Source of the DNA: Pseudoroseicyclus tamaricis
GTDB lineage: Bacteria; Pseudomonadota; Alphaproteobacteria; Rhodobacterales; Rhodobacteraceae
Assembly (NCBI RefSeq): GCF_012070395.1
Contig: NZ_JAAFYS010000004.1
Coordinates: forward strand, 186,001 to 250,000
Direction of reading: 5' to 3'
Length of the DNA: 64,000 nt
Below are positions 23,770 to 32,557 of this stretch, in pieces. Made by a program: the position numbers and the translations under genes. Numbering within the stretch: the first letter of the stretch is position 1; each line of letters starts with the position of its first letter. The notes under the pieces were generated by a model. The model had not been told where the DNA came from and ran no database searches. It saw nothing but the letters and a program-made list of their open reading frames with translations.

Positions 23770-24551
23770 GGGCGCAGGATCAGAAGGTCCTCGCGCCGGT
23801 TCGAGACCGGCAATGCCGCCGGCTGCGGCATCAGGTAGGCGTCGAAGCCGGCCCCGCGCGCCCGCGCCATCATCCCCATCAGCACCCCGTCATCCAGCCG
23901 CGTCGGATCGCCCGCGAAGGGCGGCACCACCGGCGCGTCGTCGGTGCGCATGTAGGCGCGGTGGAAGGCGGCGCCGGCCTCGGAGGCGAGGAAGCGGCGC
24001 AGCTTGGAATGGTTCGCCACGTCGCCGATCAGCAGCGCCCCGCCGGGGGCGAGCAGCGACATCGCGTCATCCATGAAGCGGAATGGGTTCGCCTCGAAAT
24101 AGACCGATTGCAGCACCCCGTAGGTGACGATGCCGTCCGCCCCGCCCGGCAGCGCCTCGCGCAGCGCCGCGAGGCTTTCGTCGGGGAAGCGCCCGGCGAT
24201 GCGGGTGACGTGCTCCGCCTCGGGCAACAGCGCCAGCATCTCGGGGCTGTCGACGCTGATCAGCCGCTGCCCCCGCTCGCCCGTGCGCCTGATCATCTGC
24301 CGCGCCAGCTCTCCGCAGCCAGCGCCGATATCGACGATCGTCGTGCCCTCCCGCGTCAGCGCCGGGATCTTCGCCTCGAAATCGGCGAGGATCGCCGGCT
24401 CGAACCCGTCGCGGAAGCTGTCGGGGGAGCCGAGCTTCTCCGTCTCGCTGAGGCTGTCGTCCTGCGCCCGGGCGCGGAAGTTGGCGTAGGTCAGCTCGGC
24501 GAAGCGCGCCGCTGCATCCTTGCTGTCGTCCCGGCCGGGATCATGCGCCAT
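23766..24551 (-). CDS. Class I SAM-dependent methyltransferase
   Basis: A 261-residue cytoplasmic methyltransferase. Motif I is IVDIGAGCGELARQM at about residue 72; the acidic end of strand 2 is SVDSPEML; the post-motif region GIVTYGVLQSVYFE and LLAPGGALLIGDV follow. The N-terminal 60 residues (FAELTYANFRARAQD...) are as in methyltransferases of surface-polysaccharide operons. The likely target is a sugar or sugar nucleotide, but this is inferred from context. It overlaps the downstream acyltransferase-like gene by four bases. Confidence 0.8.
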   Translation of the reverse strand: MAHDPGRDDSKDAAARFAELTYANFRARAQDDSLSETEKLGSPDSFRDGFEPAILADFEAKIPALTREGTTIVDIGAGCGELARQMIRRTGERGQRLISVDSPEMLALLPEAEHVTRIAGRFPDESLAALREALPGGADGIVTYGVLQSVYFEANPFRFMDDAMSLLAPGGALLIGDVANHSKLRRFLASEAGAAFHRAYMRTDDAPVVPPFAGDPTRLDDGVLMGMMARARGAGFDAYLMPQPAALPVSNRREDLLILRP

Positions 24552-24554
24552 CTG

Positions 24555-26894
24555 TCAGTCCCTGTCCCAGACGGGGCGCTGGTAGCCCAGGTGGCCGGCC
24601 GTCTCGTCGTCCCACCGGTTCTTGCGGAACATCATCTCGAAGCTGGAGCCACCGCTCGCCTTCGATGTCCGCAGCTCGCCCGTCGCCGCCTGCACCTTGT
24701 GGATCGCCGAGGCGGCGGGGACGTACCAGATCTTCTTGCCCAGCACCCGGCGGACAAGGTCGCAATAGAGCCAGTCGGAGCGGTAGTGACGCCCCAGCTC
24801 GGCATCGAGCGGCCCCGCCTCGTGCCAGACATCGCGGCGGACATAGACAGCGAAGAACGGCGCATAGACCAGCTCCACCGGCCCGCCATCATGGAGGAGC
24901 GGCACGTCGCCGAGGTTGTCGTGGTGGTGAGAGATGGTGACGTCGCAGCCGATGGTGCGGTCGCTCTCGGGCATGTGGGCCCGCATCGTCTCCTGCCCCG
25001 GGGGCAGCACCTGCCGGGGCACGGTGATGGCGGCCTTCGGCAGCTCGTCCGCCCCCCGCTGCAGCTCGTGCAGGGCGTTGCGGGCGAGGATGGCATCGTT
25101 GTTGAGGATCATCAGGTCGCGGTCCGCCTTCGCGATCTCCGCCCCCTGGTTGACGGCGTAGGAAAAGCCGAAGTTCGCCTCGTTCTCCACCAGCCTGATG
25201 CGCCGCTCGCTGGCCCTCTGGCGCAGGAACTCGACGCTCTCGCCGCCAGACTCGTTGTCGACGATGACGATCTCGAGGTCGCCGCGCACCCGCAGCTCCT
25301 CCATCGCCGCGAGGCATTCCTTGAGGTCCGGCAGCGCCCGCCAGTTGGGGATGACGGCGCTGACGGGCCTGTCGAGCGCGAAGGGCGCCTTCACCAGCGC
25401 GTCGGCCTTCCGGCTCATCAGCCGGTGGTTCACCTTGCGGGCATGGGGAGAGAGGGTGTGGTTGTCGGAGACGGCGTTCTCCGTCCGCCCGACGGAGTAG
25501 TGGCAGAGCGCCAGCGGGGCGGAGATCATCCGCCCCTCCTCCGACGCGCGCAGGACGAGATCATGATCGACGAAGCGGCGCAGCCCGGTATCGAAGCCGC
25601 CGACCTGTTGCAGCAGGTCGCGGCGCAGCATGAAGCAGTTGAGATCGGCGAAGTTGCGGTTCTCCAGCGCGCCGCGGTGGAAGTGGCCGTAGCGCAGGGC
25701 GGAGGGGGCGTTGTCGTCGCCCCGCCAGATCCAGAAGCCGGAATAGACGGCATCGGCATTGCCGGCGCGCATCGCGCCGAGCATCGCGGCGAGGTAGCGG
25801 CTGTCCCAGCTGTTGTCGCTGTCGAGATAAGCGACGACATCGCCGGTGGCGGCGCGGCCGCCGGCATTGCGGGCGGCGCTGTGCCCCTGGTTCTGCCCCA
25901 GCTCGATCAGGCGCAGCCGCGGGTCATCGAAGGCCCGCACGGCATCGGCGGAGCCGTCGTGGCTGCCATCGTCGACGACGATCAGCTCCAGCTCCGGCCA
26001 CGTCTGCCCGAGGACGGAGCGGATGGCCTCGCCCACGATCTTCTCGCGGTTGTAGACGGGCATGACGACGGAGACGCGGGGCCGCTCCGCCGCGCCCAAA
26101 GCCTCGGCCGCGAAGCGGTCGGCCAGCCTGTCCATCTGCGCGAAGACGCGCTTCTGCGGCTCCTCGAACGGGGCGTGGATCATCGACTGCGTCATCGATG
26201 TGCGCAGGAAGTCGTCGAAGGAGCGGTAGCGGTTGCTCTGCACGTCCCAGGCGAACTCGCGCCGGGCGACGCGCACGCCGGTCTCGTCGTCGTAGAGCTC
26301 GACGACATGGGTCTTGCCGCGCAGGTGCCCGGTGGCGACGGTATGGCGGAAGGCGTGGTTGCCCTCGCCGATGCCGGCGCGCTGCAGGTCGAGGCGGAAC
26401 ATCGAGGCGAGGTAGCGCCAGCTCACCCCGTCGATCACCAGCCGCACCATGCGCGGTGCGGGGTCGCCCTTCATCGCCACCCAGCCGTTGACGATGGGCG
26501 TGCGCTTGTTGAGATCGAGCGCGCCGACCAGCCGCGGGGTGGTCTTGGGCGCGGCGGCGCTCTTCGGGCGGTTCTCCTCGGGCGGGAGCGGCTTGCGCCC
26601 CTCGGCCTTGCCGTGGCGGATGTAGTGGAGCAGCGCATTGGCGCGCGCGCGGCGCACGTCGGGATACTTGCGCAGGTACCATTCGCCCGAGAAGGCGGGC
26701 CCCGGATCCCGGCCGACCCGGCCGCCGATCAGCAGGTAGTGCCGCGCCGGCGAGATGTTCATGCGGTCCACGTCGGGGTAGCGGGCCCGGTACCACTCGG
26801 CATCGAAGAGGCCGGAGCGCTCCAGCTCCTCCTCGTCGCTCAGGGGCAGTGCCTCCGGCACCACCTCCGACAGCTCGATCTCGCCCTCGGCCAT
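24555..26894 (-). CDS. Double-domain family 2 glycosyltransferase with YPDV repeats
   Basis: A 779-residue protein. Two copies of a 38-residue repeat with Y-P-D-V and G-R-x-P landmarks are at about 28-66 and 67-104. A beta-rich GWVAMKGDP-type domain covers about 120-215. The first GT2 domain starts at PRVSVVMPVYNRE (272), with VVDDGSHDGS and DSDNSWD. The second starts near 505 (PVSAVIPNW, IVDNESGG, LNNDAIL). It should add two sugars to a capsule or exopolysaccharide in the cytoplasm. Its ATG overlaps the upstream TGA by one base (TGATG). A longer frame upstream only shadows the sulfotransferase gene. Confidence 0.85.
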   Translation of the reverse strand: MAEGEIELSEVVPEALPLSDEEELERSGLFDAEWYRARYPDVDRMNISPARHYLLIGGRVGRDPGPAFSGEWYLRKYPDVRRARANALLHYIRHGKAEGRKPLPPEENRPKSAAAPKTTPRLVGALDLNKRTPIVNGWVAMKGDPAPRMVRLVIDGVSWRYLASMFRLDLQRAGIGEGNHAFRHTVATGHLRGKTHVVELYDDETGVRVARREFAWDVQSNRYRSFDDFLRTSMTQSMIHAPFEEPQKRVFAQMDRLADRFAAEALGAAERPRVSVVMPVYNREKIVGEAIRSVLGQTWPELELIVVDDGSHDGSADAVRAFDDPRLRLIELGQNQGHSAARNAGGRAATGDVVAYLDSDNSWDSRYLAAMLGAMRAGNADAVYSGFWIWRGDDNAPSALRYGHFHRGALENRNFADLNCFMLRRDLLQQVGGFDTGLRRFVDHDLVLRASEEGRMISAPLALCHYSVGRTENAVSDNHTLSPHARKVNHRLMSRKADALVKAPFALDRPVSAVIPNWRALPDLKECLAAMEELRVRGDLEIVIVDNESGGESVEFLRQRASERRIRLVENEANFGFSYAVNQGAEIAKADRDLMILNNDAILARNALHELQRGADELPKAAITVPRQVLPPGQETMRAHMPESDRTIGCDVTISHHHDNLGDVPLLHDGGPVELVYAPFFAVYVRRDVWHEAGPLDAELGRHYRSDWLYCDLVRRVLGKKIWYVPAASAIHKVQAATGELRTSKASGGSSFEMMFRKNRWDDETAGHLGYQRPVWDRD

Positions 26895-28504
26895 CAGGCG
26901 TTGTCCGCCACGGCCGGGTTCGGCGCCCGCCCCTCGGCGAGCCCGTAGTGGATGAAGTGCTCCAGCGGCGCGATGTCGGCTTTCGCGACGTCGGGATTGG
27001 TGGCGAGGTAATAGGCCTCGTCGAAGATCCCGGTCTGACGGACGGCATCGAGCAGGGCGTTCATCCGCCCGCCGCGCGAAACGCGCCGCCGCGTGCCGCC
27101 CGTGACGAGCGCCCCGACCAGCCTCAGCAGGGTCTGCCGCTCTGTCGCGGCTGACCGCTGCAGCCGCGCAAGTTGCTCCCGGACGTCGGCAAGCTCGGCG
27201 TCCGTCCGCGCAGATTGCTCCTCCCGGGCCCGCATCGCCTCGGAGGTCTCGGCCAGCCGCCGTTCCGCATCTTCGGCCTGCGCGGAGGCTTCGTCGGCCC
27301 GGCGGACGGCGTTGCCGCGGCTCTCTTCCATCTCCAGCAGCACGGCGGAGAAGTTGACAATCTCGTCGTAGCGACCCTTCAGATCCGCCTTCAGCTGGGC
27401 CTCGCGCTCCAGCCCTTCCTCCAGCCGCGGGCGCAGGTCCAGCAGCTCCTGCGCGGCGCGGGCGGCCTCGGGGGCGATGGCATCCATCTCCGCCTGCAGG
27501 GCCTTGTGCGCCTCGATCTGCTCGGCCAGCTCCTTGCGGGTGGTGTGGGTCTCCCACTCCGCTGCGCGCACCCGGTCGCCGTAGAGCAGCGCCTCGCGGG
27601 CCCGCAGCGTCATCGGGCCGAGGAAGGGTTCGGCAGCGCGCATTCCGGCGCGCGCCTCGTCCAGCACGCGGGTCCCCTCCTCGTCCAGCTCGCCGCTCTG
27701 CGCCCAGCGCTTGACGACGTCCCAGACGGGACCGAGCCATTCCGGCAGGTCGGGCCGGCCGGTGAGCGTGGCGTCCTCGGCGCGGTGATGGTGCAGCCGG
27801 CTGTCGACGGCGCGGGCGAGCTGGCCCGGATCGCCCTCCGACGGCCAGTCGAGGCCGAAGGTCTCGGCGATGCCGGTCAGCGCCGCCTCCGCCTCGCCGC
27901 CGATGACGGCGGCGTAGTCGACGATGCAGCGCCGCATGCCGCGCGTCGCCGCCTCGGCATCCAGCACGTGCGAGAGCCAGAGCAGGTGCCCGACCGGCGC
28001 CGGCAGGCGGTTGCGCTCCTCCAGCGACGTGGCGACCTCCAGCGGGTGGCGGACGACGATGATCGGCGCCACCTCCACCCCCTGCTCCTTCAGGATGGAC
28101 AGCCAGAAGGGCGCGAGCCGGCAGATGCGCGGGTCCTTCAGCGTGAAGAGCGCCGAGTCGCCGAATTCCGAGCCGAGGTCGGCGGTGGCCTCCTCGCGGA
28201 AGCCCTCCGTCACCTCCGACGTCTCCCACCCCTCCGGGAGGCTGCGCCAGTCGTGCCAGTGGCCGCCCAGCGCCGCGAGGATCTCGTCGTTCAGGCTCTG
28301 GATCTTGCGGGATTCCCAGTGGCCGGCGGGGTTCGTCGGGCTGGCGCCGATGAGCGTCGCCGGCATGTCGGCCCCGAGCCCGCTGAGCAGCCGGGTGAAC
28401 ATCGACGTGCCCGACCGGTGCATCCCCAGCACGACGAGCACGCGCCGCGTCTCGGCGGCCTCAGCCCGCGTTTCGTTTTCGCTCTCGGCAGTCGACTGAC
28501 GCAT
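26894..28504 (-). CDS. Sulfotransferase-like protein with coiled coil and one YPDV-type repeat
   Basis: A 536-residue protein. The N-terminal 280 residues form a P-loop sulfotransferase fold: LVVLGMHRSGTSMFTRLL is the 5'-phosphosulfate loop of PAPS, and IIVVRHPLEVATSL the 3'-phosphate motif. Residues about 310-450 are charged heptad-rich coiled coil. One 39-residue repeat (GIFDEAYYLATNPDV... EGRAPNP) ends the protein and matches the two repeats that open the next gene's product. It may sulfate the capsule; the coiled coil suggests a complex. It heads the minus-strand run 28504-21848. Confidence 0.8.
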   Translation of the reverse strand: MRQSTAESENETRAEAAETRRVLVVLGMHRSGTSMFTRLLSGLGADMPATLIGASPTNPAGHWESRKIQSLNDEILAALGGHWHDWRSLPEGWETSEVTEGFREEATADLGSEFGDSALFTLKDPRICRLAPFWLSILKEQGVEVAPIIVVRHPLEVATSLEERNRLPAPVGHLLWLSHVLDAEAATRGMRRCIVDYAAVIGGEAEAALTGIAETFGLDWPSEGDPGQLARAVDSRLHHHRAEDATLTGRPDLPEWLGPVWDVVKRWAQSGELDEEGTRVLDEARAGMRAAEPFLGPMTLRAREALLYGDRVRAAEWETHTTRKELAEQIEAHKALQAEMDAIAPEAARAAQELLDLRPRLEEGLEREAQLKADLKGRYDEIVNFSAVLLEMEESRGNAVRRADEASAQAEDAERRLAETSEAMRAREEQSARTDAELADVREQLARLQRSAATERQTLLRLVGALVTGGTRRRVSRGGRMNALLDAVRQTGIFDEAYYLATNPDVAKADIAPLEHFIHYGLAEGRAPNPAVADNA

Positions 28505-28703
28505 AAGTTATCCCGTTCCCCGAAAGGCGCGCGCGCCCTGCCCAGCACCCCGCTTCCCTAGTAGTGGCGCCCGTCCAGCCTCGCAAGCATTGCGCAAAAA
28601 AGCACCGCCCGCCGAGGAGGGGTGTTTCTTCCCGCTGGCAGGTTGAGTAATGCTGGCCTCCGGGGGCTGCCGCGCCCGGACAGGGAAAGTACGAGGGTCA
28701 GGG

Positions 28704-29846
28704 ATGGTGACGGCCGCAACGCGCCGGGGGCGTGTGTTGAGAACGGGCCTGCCGCGCGCCGCGCTGCTCCTCGCCTGCCTCGCCGGATGCGCATTGCCCC
28801 GCGGCGCCGGCCTCACCAGCGAAGTCCTCGCAGCCGGCGCCTACACGACCGACGGCGAGGCGGTGCGCGATTTCTCCGTCGAGCCGGTGACGCGCGAGAC
28901 GCTGCCCGTCTACGCCACTTGGCCCGCCCTCGGCGAGCCGGCGCTGAACTGGATCACCCGGCAGGCCGAGCCGGCAAACCGCATCATCGACACCGGCGAC
29001 AGCATCGACATCACGATCTGGACGTCGGAGGAGAACTCGCTGATCACCGCGCCGGGCCAGCGCTACATGTCGATGGACGACCTCACCGTCTCCGCCTCCG
29101 GCGAGATCTTCCTGCCCTACGTGGGCGAAATCCGCATCTCCGGCATGAGCCCCGACCATGCGCGCGAGCGGGTGCAGGAGGCCTTCGCCTCCGTCACCCC
29201 CAACGCGCAGGTGCAGCTGGAGATGACGGAGGGGCCGCAGAGCACCGTCGCCCTCATCGGCGGCGTCTCCAGCCCCGGCGCCTACCCGATCCCCAACCAG
29301 GATTTCTCCATCCTCGAGCTTCTGGCCGAGGGCGGCGGGGTCTCCAACGCGCTGCGCAACCCGCAGGTGCGCCTGATGCGGGGCGAAAGCATCTACGGCA
29401 CCTCGGCGGAGCGGCTCTTCGCCAACCCCGGGCTCGACACGACTCTCCGCCGCGGCGACCGTGTCGTGGTGCAGGAGGATGACCGCTACTTCCTCTCCCT
29501 CGGTGCCGCAGGGTCGGAATCCGTGCACGAGTTCACCAAGCAGGACCTGACCGCGCTGGAGGCGATGTCGATCATCGGTGGCGTCACCGACAGCCGCGCC
29601 AACCCGCAGGGCATCCTGATCCTGCGGGAATACCCCACCAGCGCTGTCGGGCCGGGCGCCGGGAGCCCGCCGATGACGCGGGTGGTCTTCACCATCGACC
29701 TGACGTCGGCGGACGGCCTCTTTTCCGCCGGGCGGTTCCGCATCTATTCCGGCGATCTCGTCTACGCGACGGAGAGCCCGCTCTCCTCGGCGCAGGCCAT
29801 CATCTCCATCTTCGGCAGCGCCGTGACCCTGGCGGGCCGGCTCTGA
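28704..29846 (+). CDS. Outer-membrane polysaccharide export lipoprotein (Wza/KpsD family)
   Basis: A 380-residue polysaccharide export protein that forms the outer-membrane/periplasmic channel for capsule. ATG 28704 starts a signal peptide with lipobox LAGC. The export domain has IDTGDSIDITIWTSEEN, then VSASGEIFLPYVGEIRISGMSPDHARERV. Soluble-ligand-binding beta-grasp domains follow (VALIGGVSSPGAYPIPNQDFS and a second near residue 285). A hydrophobic end LSSAQAIISIFGSAVTLAGRL closes it. It is divergent from the sulfotransferase gene and begins the plus-strand run. Confidence 0.9.
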   Translation: MVTAATRRGRVLRTGLPRAALLLACLAGCALPRGAGLTSEVLAAGAYTTDGEAVRDFSVEPVTRETLPVYATWPALGEPALNWITRQAEPANRIIDTGDSIDITIWTSEENSLITAPGQRYMSMDDLTVSASGEIFLPYVGEIRISGMSPDHARERVQEAFASVTPNAQVQLEMTEGPQSTVALIGGVSSPGAYPIPNQDFSILELLAEGGGVSNALRNPQVRLMRGESIYGTSAERLFANPGLDTTLRRGDRVVVQEDDRYFLSLGAAGSESVHEFTKQDLTALEAMSIIGGVTDSRANPQGILILREYPTSAVGPGAGSPPMTRVVFTIDLTSADGLFSAGRFRIYSGDLVYATESPLSSAQAIISIFGSAVTLAGRL

Positions 29847-29913
29847 GCCCTTGACTTGCGCGCGCCCACCGGCGACTCCCCGGCCCGCAGAAGGACTGTT
29901 CCCGGGCCCATGA

Positions 29914-32481
29914 ATGCTTAGACGTATCGCTTCGCTCTACCGCCGCTACGCGCAGGCGCACTTCCAGGCGGAGTTGAAGGGCTTCGACATCCGCGACGAG
30001 GCCGGGCGCGTCATCGGGCGCATCGACAGGGCCGTCTTCACCGGCCGGTCCCTCCGCGTCGCGGGCTGGGCGCTGACCGGCAAGGTCACCCTGCACTTCG
30101 GGGCGGAGCGGGCGAGCATGCTGCCGACGCTGCCGCGGCGCGACGTCGCCGAGGCGCGCGGCATCCCCGAAGACGTGGGCTTCGATCTGTCGACGCCGCG
30201 GGGCTTCCTCCAGCCGGGGCACCTGCCGGTGCTGCAGGTGGATCAGTCAAGCGGCGCCGGCCCCATCATGATCGGCCTGCCGATGCCGGCCAGCCCCGCC
30301 AGCCACGCGCGCCTCGCCGGCGCCTTCGCGGTGGCGGCCGCCGTCTCCATCCCGCCCACGATCCGCTGGTTCCGCACGAAGGACCCGGCGGCCCGCGCGA
30401 AGGTGCAGTCGAACCTCGGGCTGGAGTTCATCGCGACCGCCCCGACCTTCGACCCCAGCGTCTTCCCGCAAGGCAACATCGGTCGCCCGGCGCAGACTGG
30501 CGCGGCGGCACAGATCGCCATCATCCTGCCGGTCTACAACGCCTTCGACCTGCTGCCCGAGGTGATCGACCGCGTCATCGCTCATACCGACCTGCCCTAC
30601 CGCCTCATCGTCATCGACGACTGCTCTCCGGACGAGCGGGTGCGCCCGTGGCTGCGCGAGCGTCTCGCGGCCCATGATGCCGCCCACCCGGAGGAGGCGG
30701 GGCGCATCGAGCTGATCGAGAACGAGGAGAACCTCGGCTTCATCGGCGCCGTCAATCGCGGCCTCTCCCGCGCGGCGGAGCTGGGGCGCCATGCGGTGCT
30801 CCTCAACTCCGACGCTTTCGTGCCGCCGGGCTGGGCCTCCCGCCTGTTCGCCCCGATCGTGCAGAACGACGACGTCGCCACCGTCACGCCCTTCTCCAAC
30901 GACGCGGAGATCTTCTCCGCCCCCGCCCTCTGCAAGCAGACGCCGATCCTGCCCGGCATGGCCGACCGGATCGACGAAACAGCGCAGCAGCTCTCGTGGC
31001 AGCGGGTGCAGGCGCCGGTGCCGACCGGCATGGGCTTCTGCATGGCGATGAACCGCCGCTACCTCGCCGACATCCCGGCGCTCGATACCGCCTTCGGCAA
31101 GGGCTACGGCGAAGAGGTCGACTGGTGCCGCAAGGCGCTCGCCAAGGGCGGCGAGCACGTCGCCCTCGCCGGGCTCTTCGTGGAGCATCGGGGCGGGGAG
31201 AGCTTCGGCTCCGCCACCAAGCTGGCCCTCGTGGCGAAGAACAACGCCCTGATCGAGAAGCGCTATCCCGGCTACGATCTGGAGGTGCAGCGCTGGCTCG
31301 CGGCCGATCCGCTCCGCTCCGCCCGCATGGCCCTCGCCGTCGCCTGGGCCGGCGCGTGGAGCGATCAGCGCGCCGAGGACGCCGGGGAGGACGACGCCTT
31401 CATCCCCATCTACCTCGCCCACGTCATCGGCGGCGGGGCGGAGAACTGGCTGACCGCGAAGATCGAGGCGGAGCTGGAAGAGACCGGCCGCCCCGCCATC
31501 GTCCTGCGCGTCGGCGGCGGCCGGCGCTGGATGATCGACGTGATGAGCCCCAAGGGCAAGCTCTCCACCTCGCTCGACGACATGGAGGTGCTGCTGCGCC
31601 TCCTGCAGCCGCTGCGCCGCCGCGAGGTCATCTATTCCTGCGGCGTGGGGGACATGCACGCCCCCCAGCTGCCCGGCGACCTGCTCGCCATTGCGCGGGC
31701 GGGGGAGGCGCACCGGATCGAGGTGCTCTTCCACGATTTCTACCCGCTCTCGCCCTCCTACACCCTGCTCGACGGCAACGGCCGCTTCACCGGCGCGGTG
31801 CCGGCGGGGCACGAGGCGGAGGCCGACAAGGCGCACAGCTTCCGCGGCCTCAGCGGCCAGCCGGTGAGCCTCGCCGAGTGGCGCGCCGCCTGGACGCCCT
31901 TCATCGACGCCGCTGACCGGCTCACCTGCTTCTCGGAGGACAGCGCGACCCACGTCGCCGCCGCCTACCCGCAGGCGAAGGACAAGATCGGCGTCGTCCC
32001 CCACGTCCTCCTCACCGACGTGCCGCGCGTCGAAGCGCCGGCACCGGGGGCGCCGCGCGTCATCGGCGTGCTGGGGAACATCGGCTACCACAAGGGCGCC
32101 AAGGTCATCTCCAGCCTCGGCGATGCCCTCCGCGGGCCGGGGGCGCCGAAGCTGGTGGTGATCGGCAATGTCGATCCGGCCTATGCGCCGCCCGTGCAGG
32201 TGCATGTCCACGGCGACTACCGGATCGAGCAGCTGCCGGCGCTGGTGGAGCGCTACGGGATCACCGAATGGTTCATCCCCTCGATCTGGCCGGAGACCTT
32301 CTCCTACACCACGCATGAGGCGCTCGCGACGGGCCTGCCCGTCTGGGCCTTCTCGCTCGGCGCGCAGGGCGCGGCGGTCGGCAAGGCGCCCAATGGCCGG
32401 CTGATCCCCTTCCCGGCCGACGAGCCGCCGGAGCGGGCCGCCATCGCCGCTTTCGCCGACCCGGCGGAAGCCGCCGCCTGA
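29914..32481 (+). CDS. Bifunctional glycosyltransferase (GT2 plus GT4-like)
   Basis: An 855-residue protein. The first 110 residues contain a VAGWALTGKVTLHFG segment like the GWV domain of the 779-residue enzyme. A GT2 domain spans about 205-440: IAIILPVYNAFDLL, IDDCSPDE, NEENLGFIGAVNRGL, LLNSDAFV. The last 370 residues have a GT-B pattern: VIGGGAENW, LFHDFYPLSP, VIGVLGNIGYHKGAKV, and IPSIWPETFSYTTHEALATGLPV with the nucleotide-sugar Glu pair. It should add two different sugars during capsule assembly. ATG 29914 has a weak ribosome site. Confidence 0.85.
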   Translation: MLRRIASLYRRYAQAHFQAELKGFDIRDEAGRVIGRIDRAVFTGRSLRVAGWALTGKVTLHFGAERASMLPTLPRRDVAEARGIPEDVGFDLSTPRGFLQPGHLPVLQVDQSSGAGPIMIGLPMPASPASHARLAGAFAVAAAVSIPPTIRWFRTKDPAARAKVQSNLGLEFIATAPTFDPSVFPQGNIGRPAQTGAAAQIAIILPVYNAFDLLPEVIDRVIAHTDLPYRLIVIDDCSPDERVRPWLRERLAAHDAAHPEEAGRIELIENEENLGFIGAVNRGLSRAAELGRHAVLLNSDAFVPPGWASRLFAPIVQNDDVATVTPFSNDAEIFSAPALCKQTPILPGMADRIDETAQQLSWQRVQAPVPTGMGFCMAMNRRYLADIPALDTAFGKGYGEEVDWCRKALAKGGEHVALAGLFVEHRGGESFGSATKLALVAKNNALIEKRYPGYDLEVQRWLAADPLRSARMALAVAWAGAWSDQRAEDAGEDDAFIPIYLAHVIGGGAENWLTAKIEAELEETGRPAIVLRVGGGRRWMIDVMSPKGKLSTSLDDMEVLLRLLQPLRRREVIYSCGVGDMHAPQLPGDLLAIARAGEAHRIEVLFHDFYPLSPSYTLLDGNGRFTGAVPAGHEAEADKAHSFRGLSGQPVSLAEWRAAWTPFIDAADRLTCFSEDSATHVAAAYPQAKDKIGVVPHVLLTDVPRVEAPAPGAPRVIGVLGNIGYHKGAKVISSLGDALRGPGAPKLVVIGNVDPAYAPPVQVHVHGDYRIEQLPALVERYGITEWFIPSIWPETFSYTTHEALATGLPVWAFSLGAQGAAVGKAPNGRLIPFPADEPPERAAIAAFADPAEAAA

Positions 32482-32499
32482 CCTCTCCGCCCGGGCGCC

Positions 32500-32538
32500 G
32501 ATGTCCGCGCGGACATCGTGACGGAATTCGCGCGAATT
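32500..32538. repeat. Two adjacent perfect palindromes
   Basis: An 18-base palindrome GATGTCCGCGCGGACATC (32500-32517) and a 14-base palindrome AATTCGCGCGAATT (32525-32538) lie side by side, centres 23 bp apart, in the 76-bp gap between two convergent glycosyltransferase genes. No T tract follows. A similar arrangement occurs at 56306-56351. Confidence 0.6.
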
Positions 32539-32557
32539 GGGTCCCCCGCCCGGGGCG

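Noticed and set aside
23961-26948. A 995-codon plus-strand open frame across the glycosyltransferase
   Set aside because: It is an antisense shadow of the methyltransferase and glycosyltransferase genes in high-GC DNA, with no start signal or recognisable domain.
30247-32316. A 689-codon minus-strand frame within the 855-residue glycosyltransferase
   Set aside because: It is antisense to a gene with clear GT2 and GT4-type motifs; composition is that of a shadow frame.
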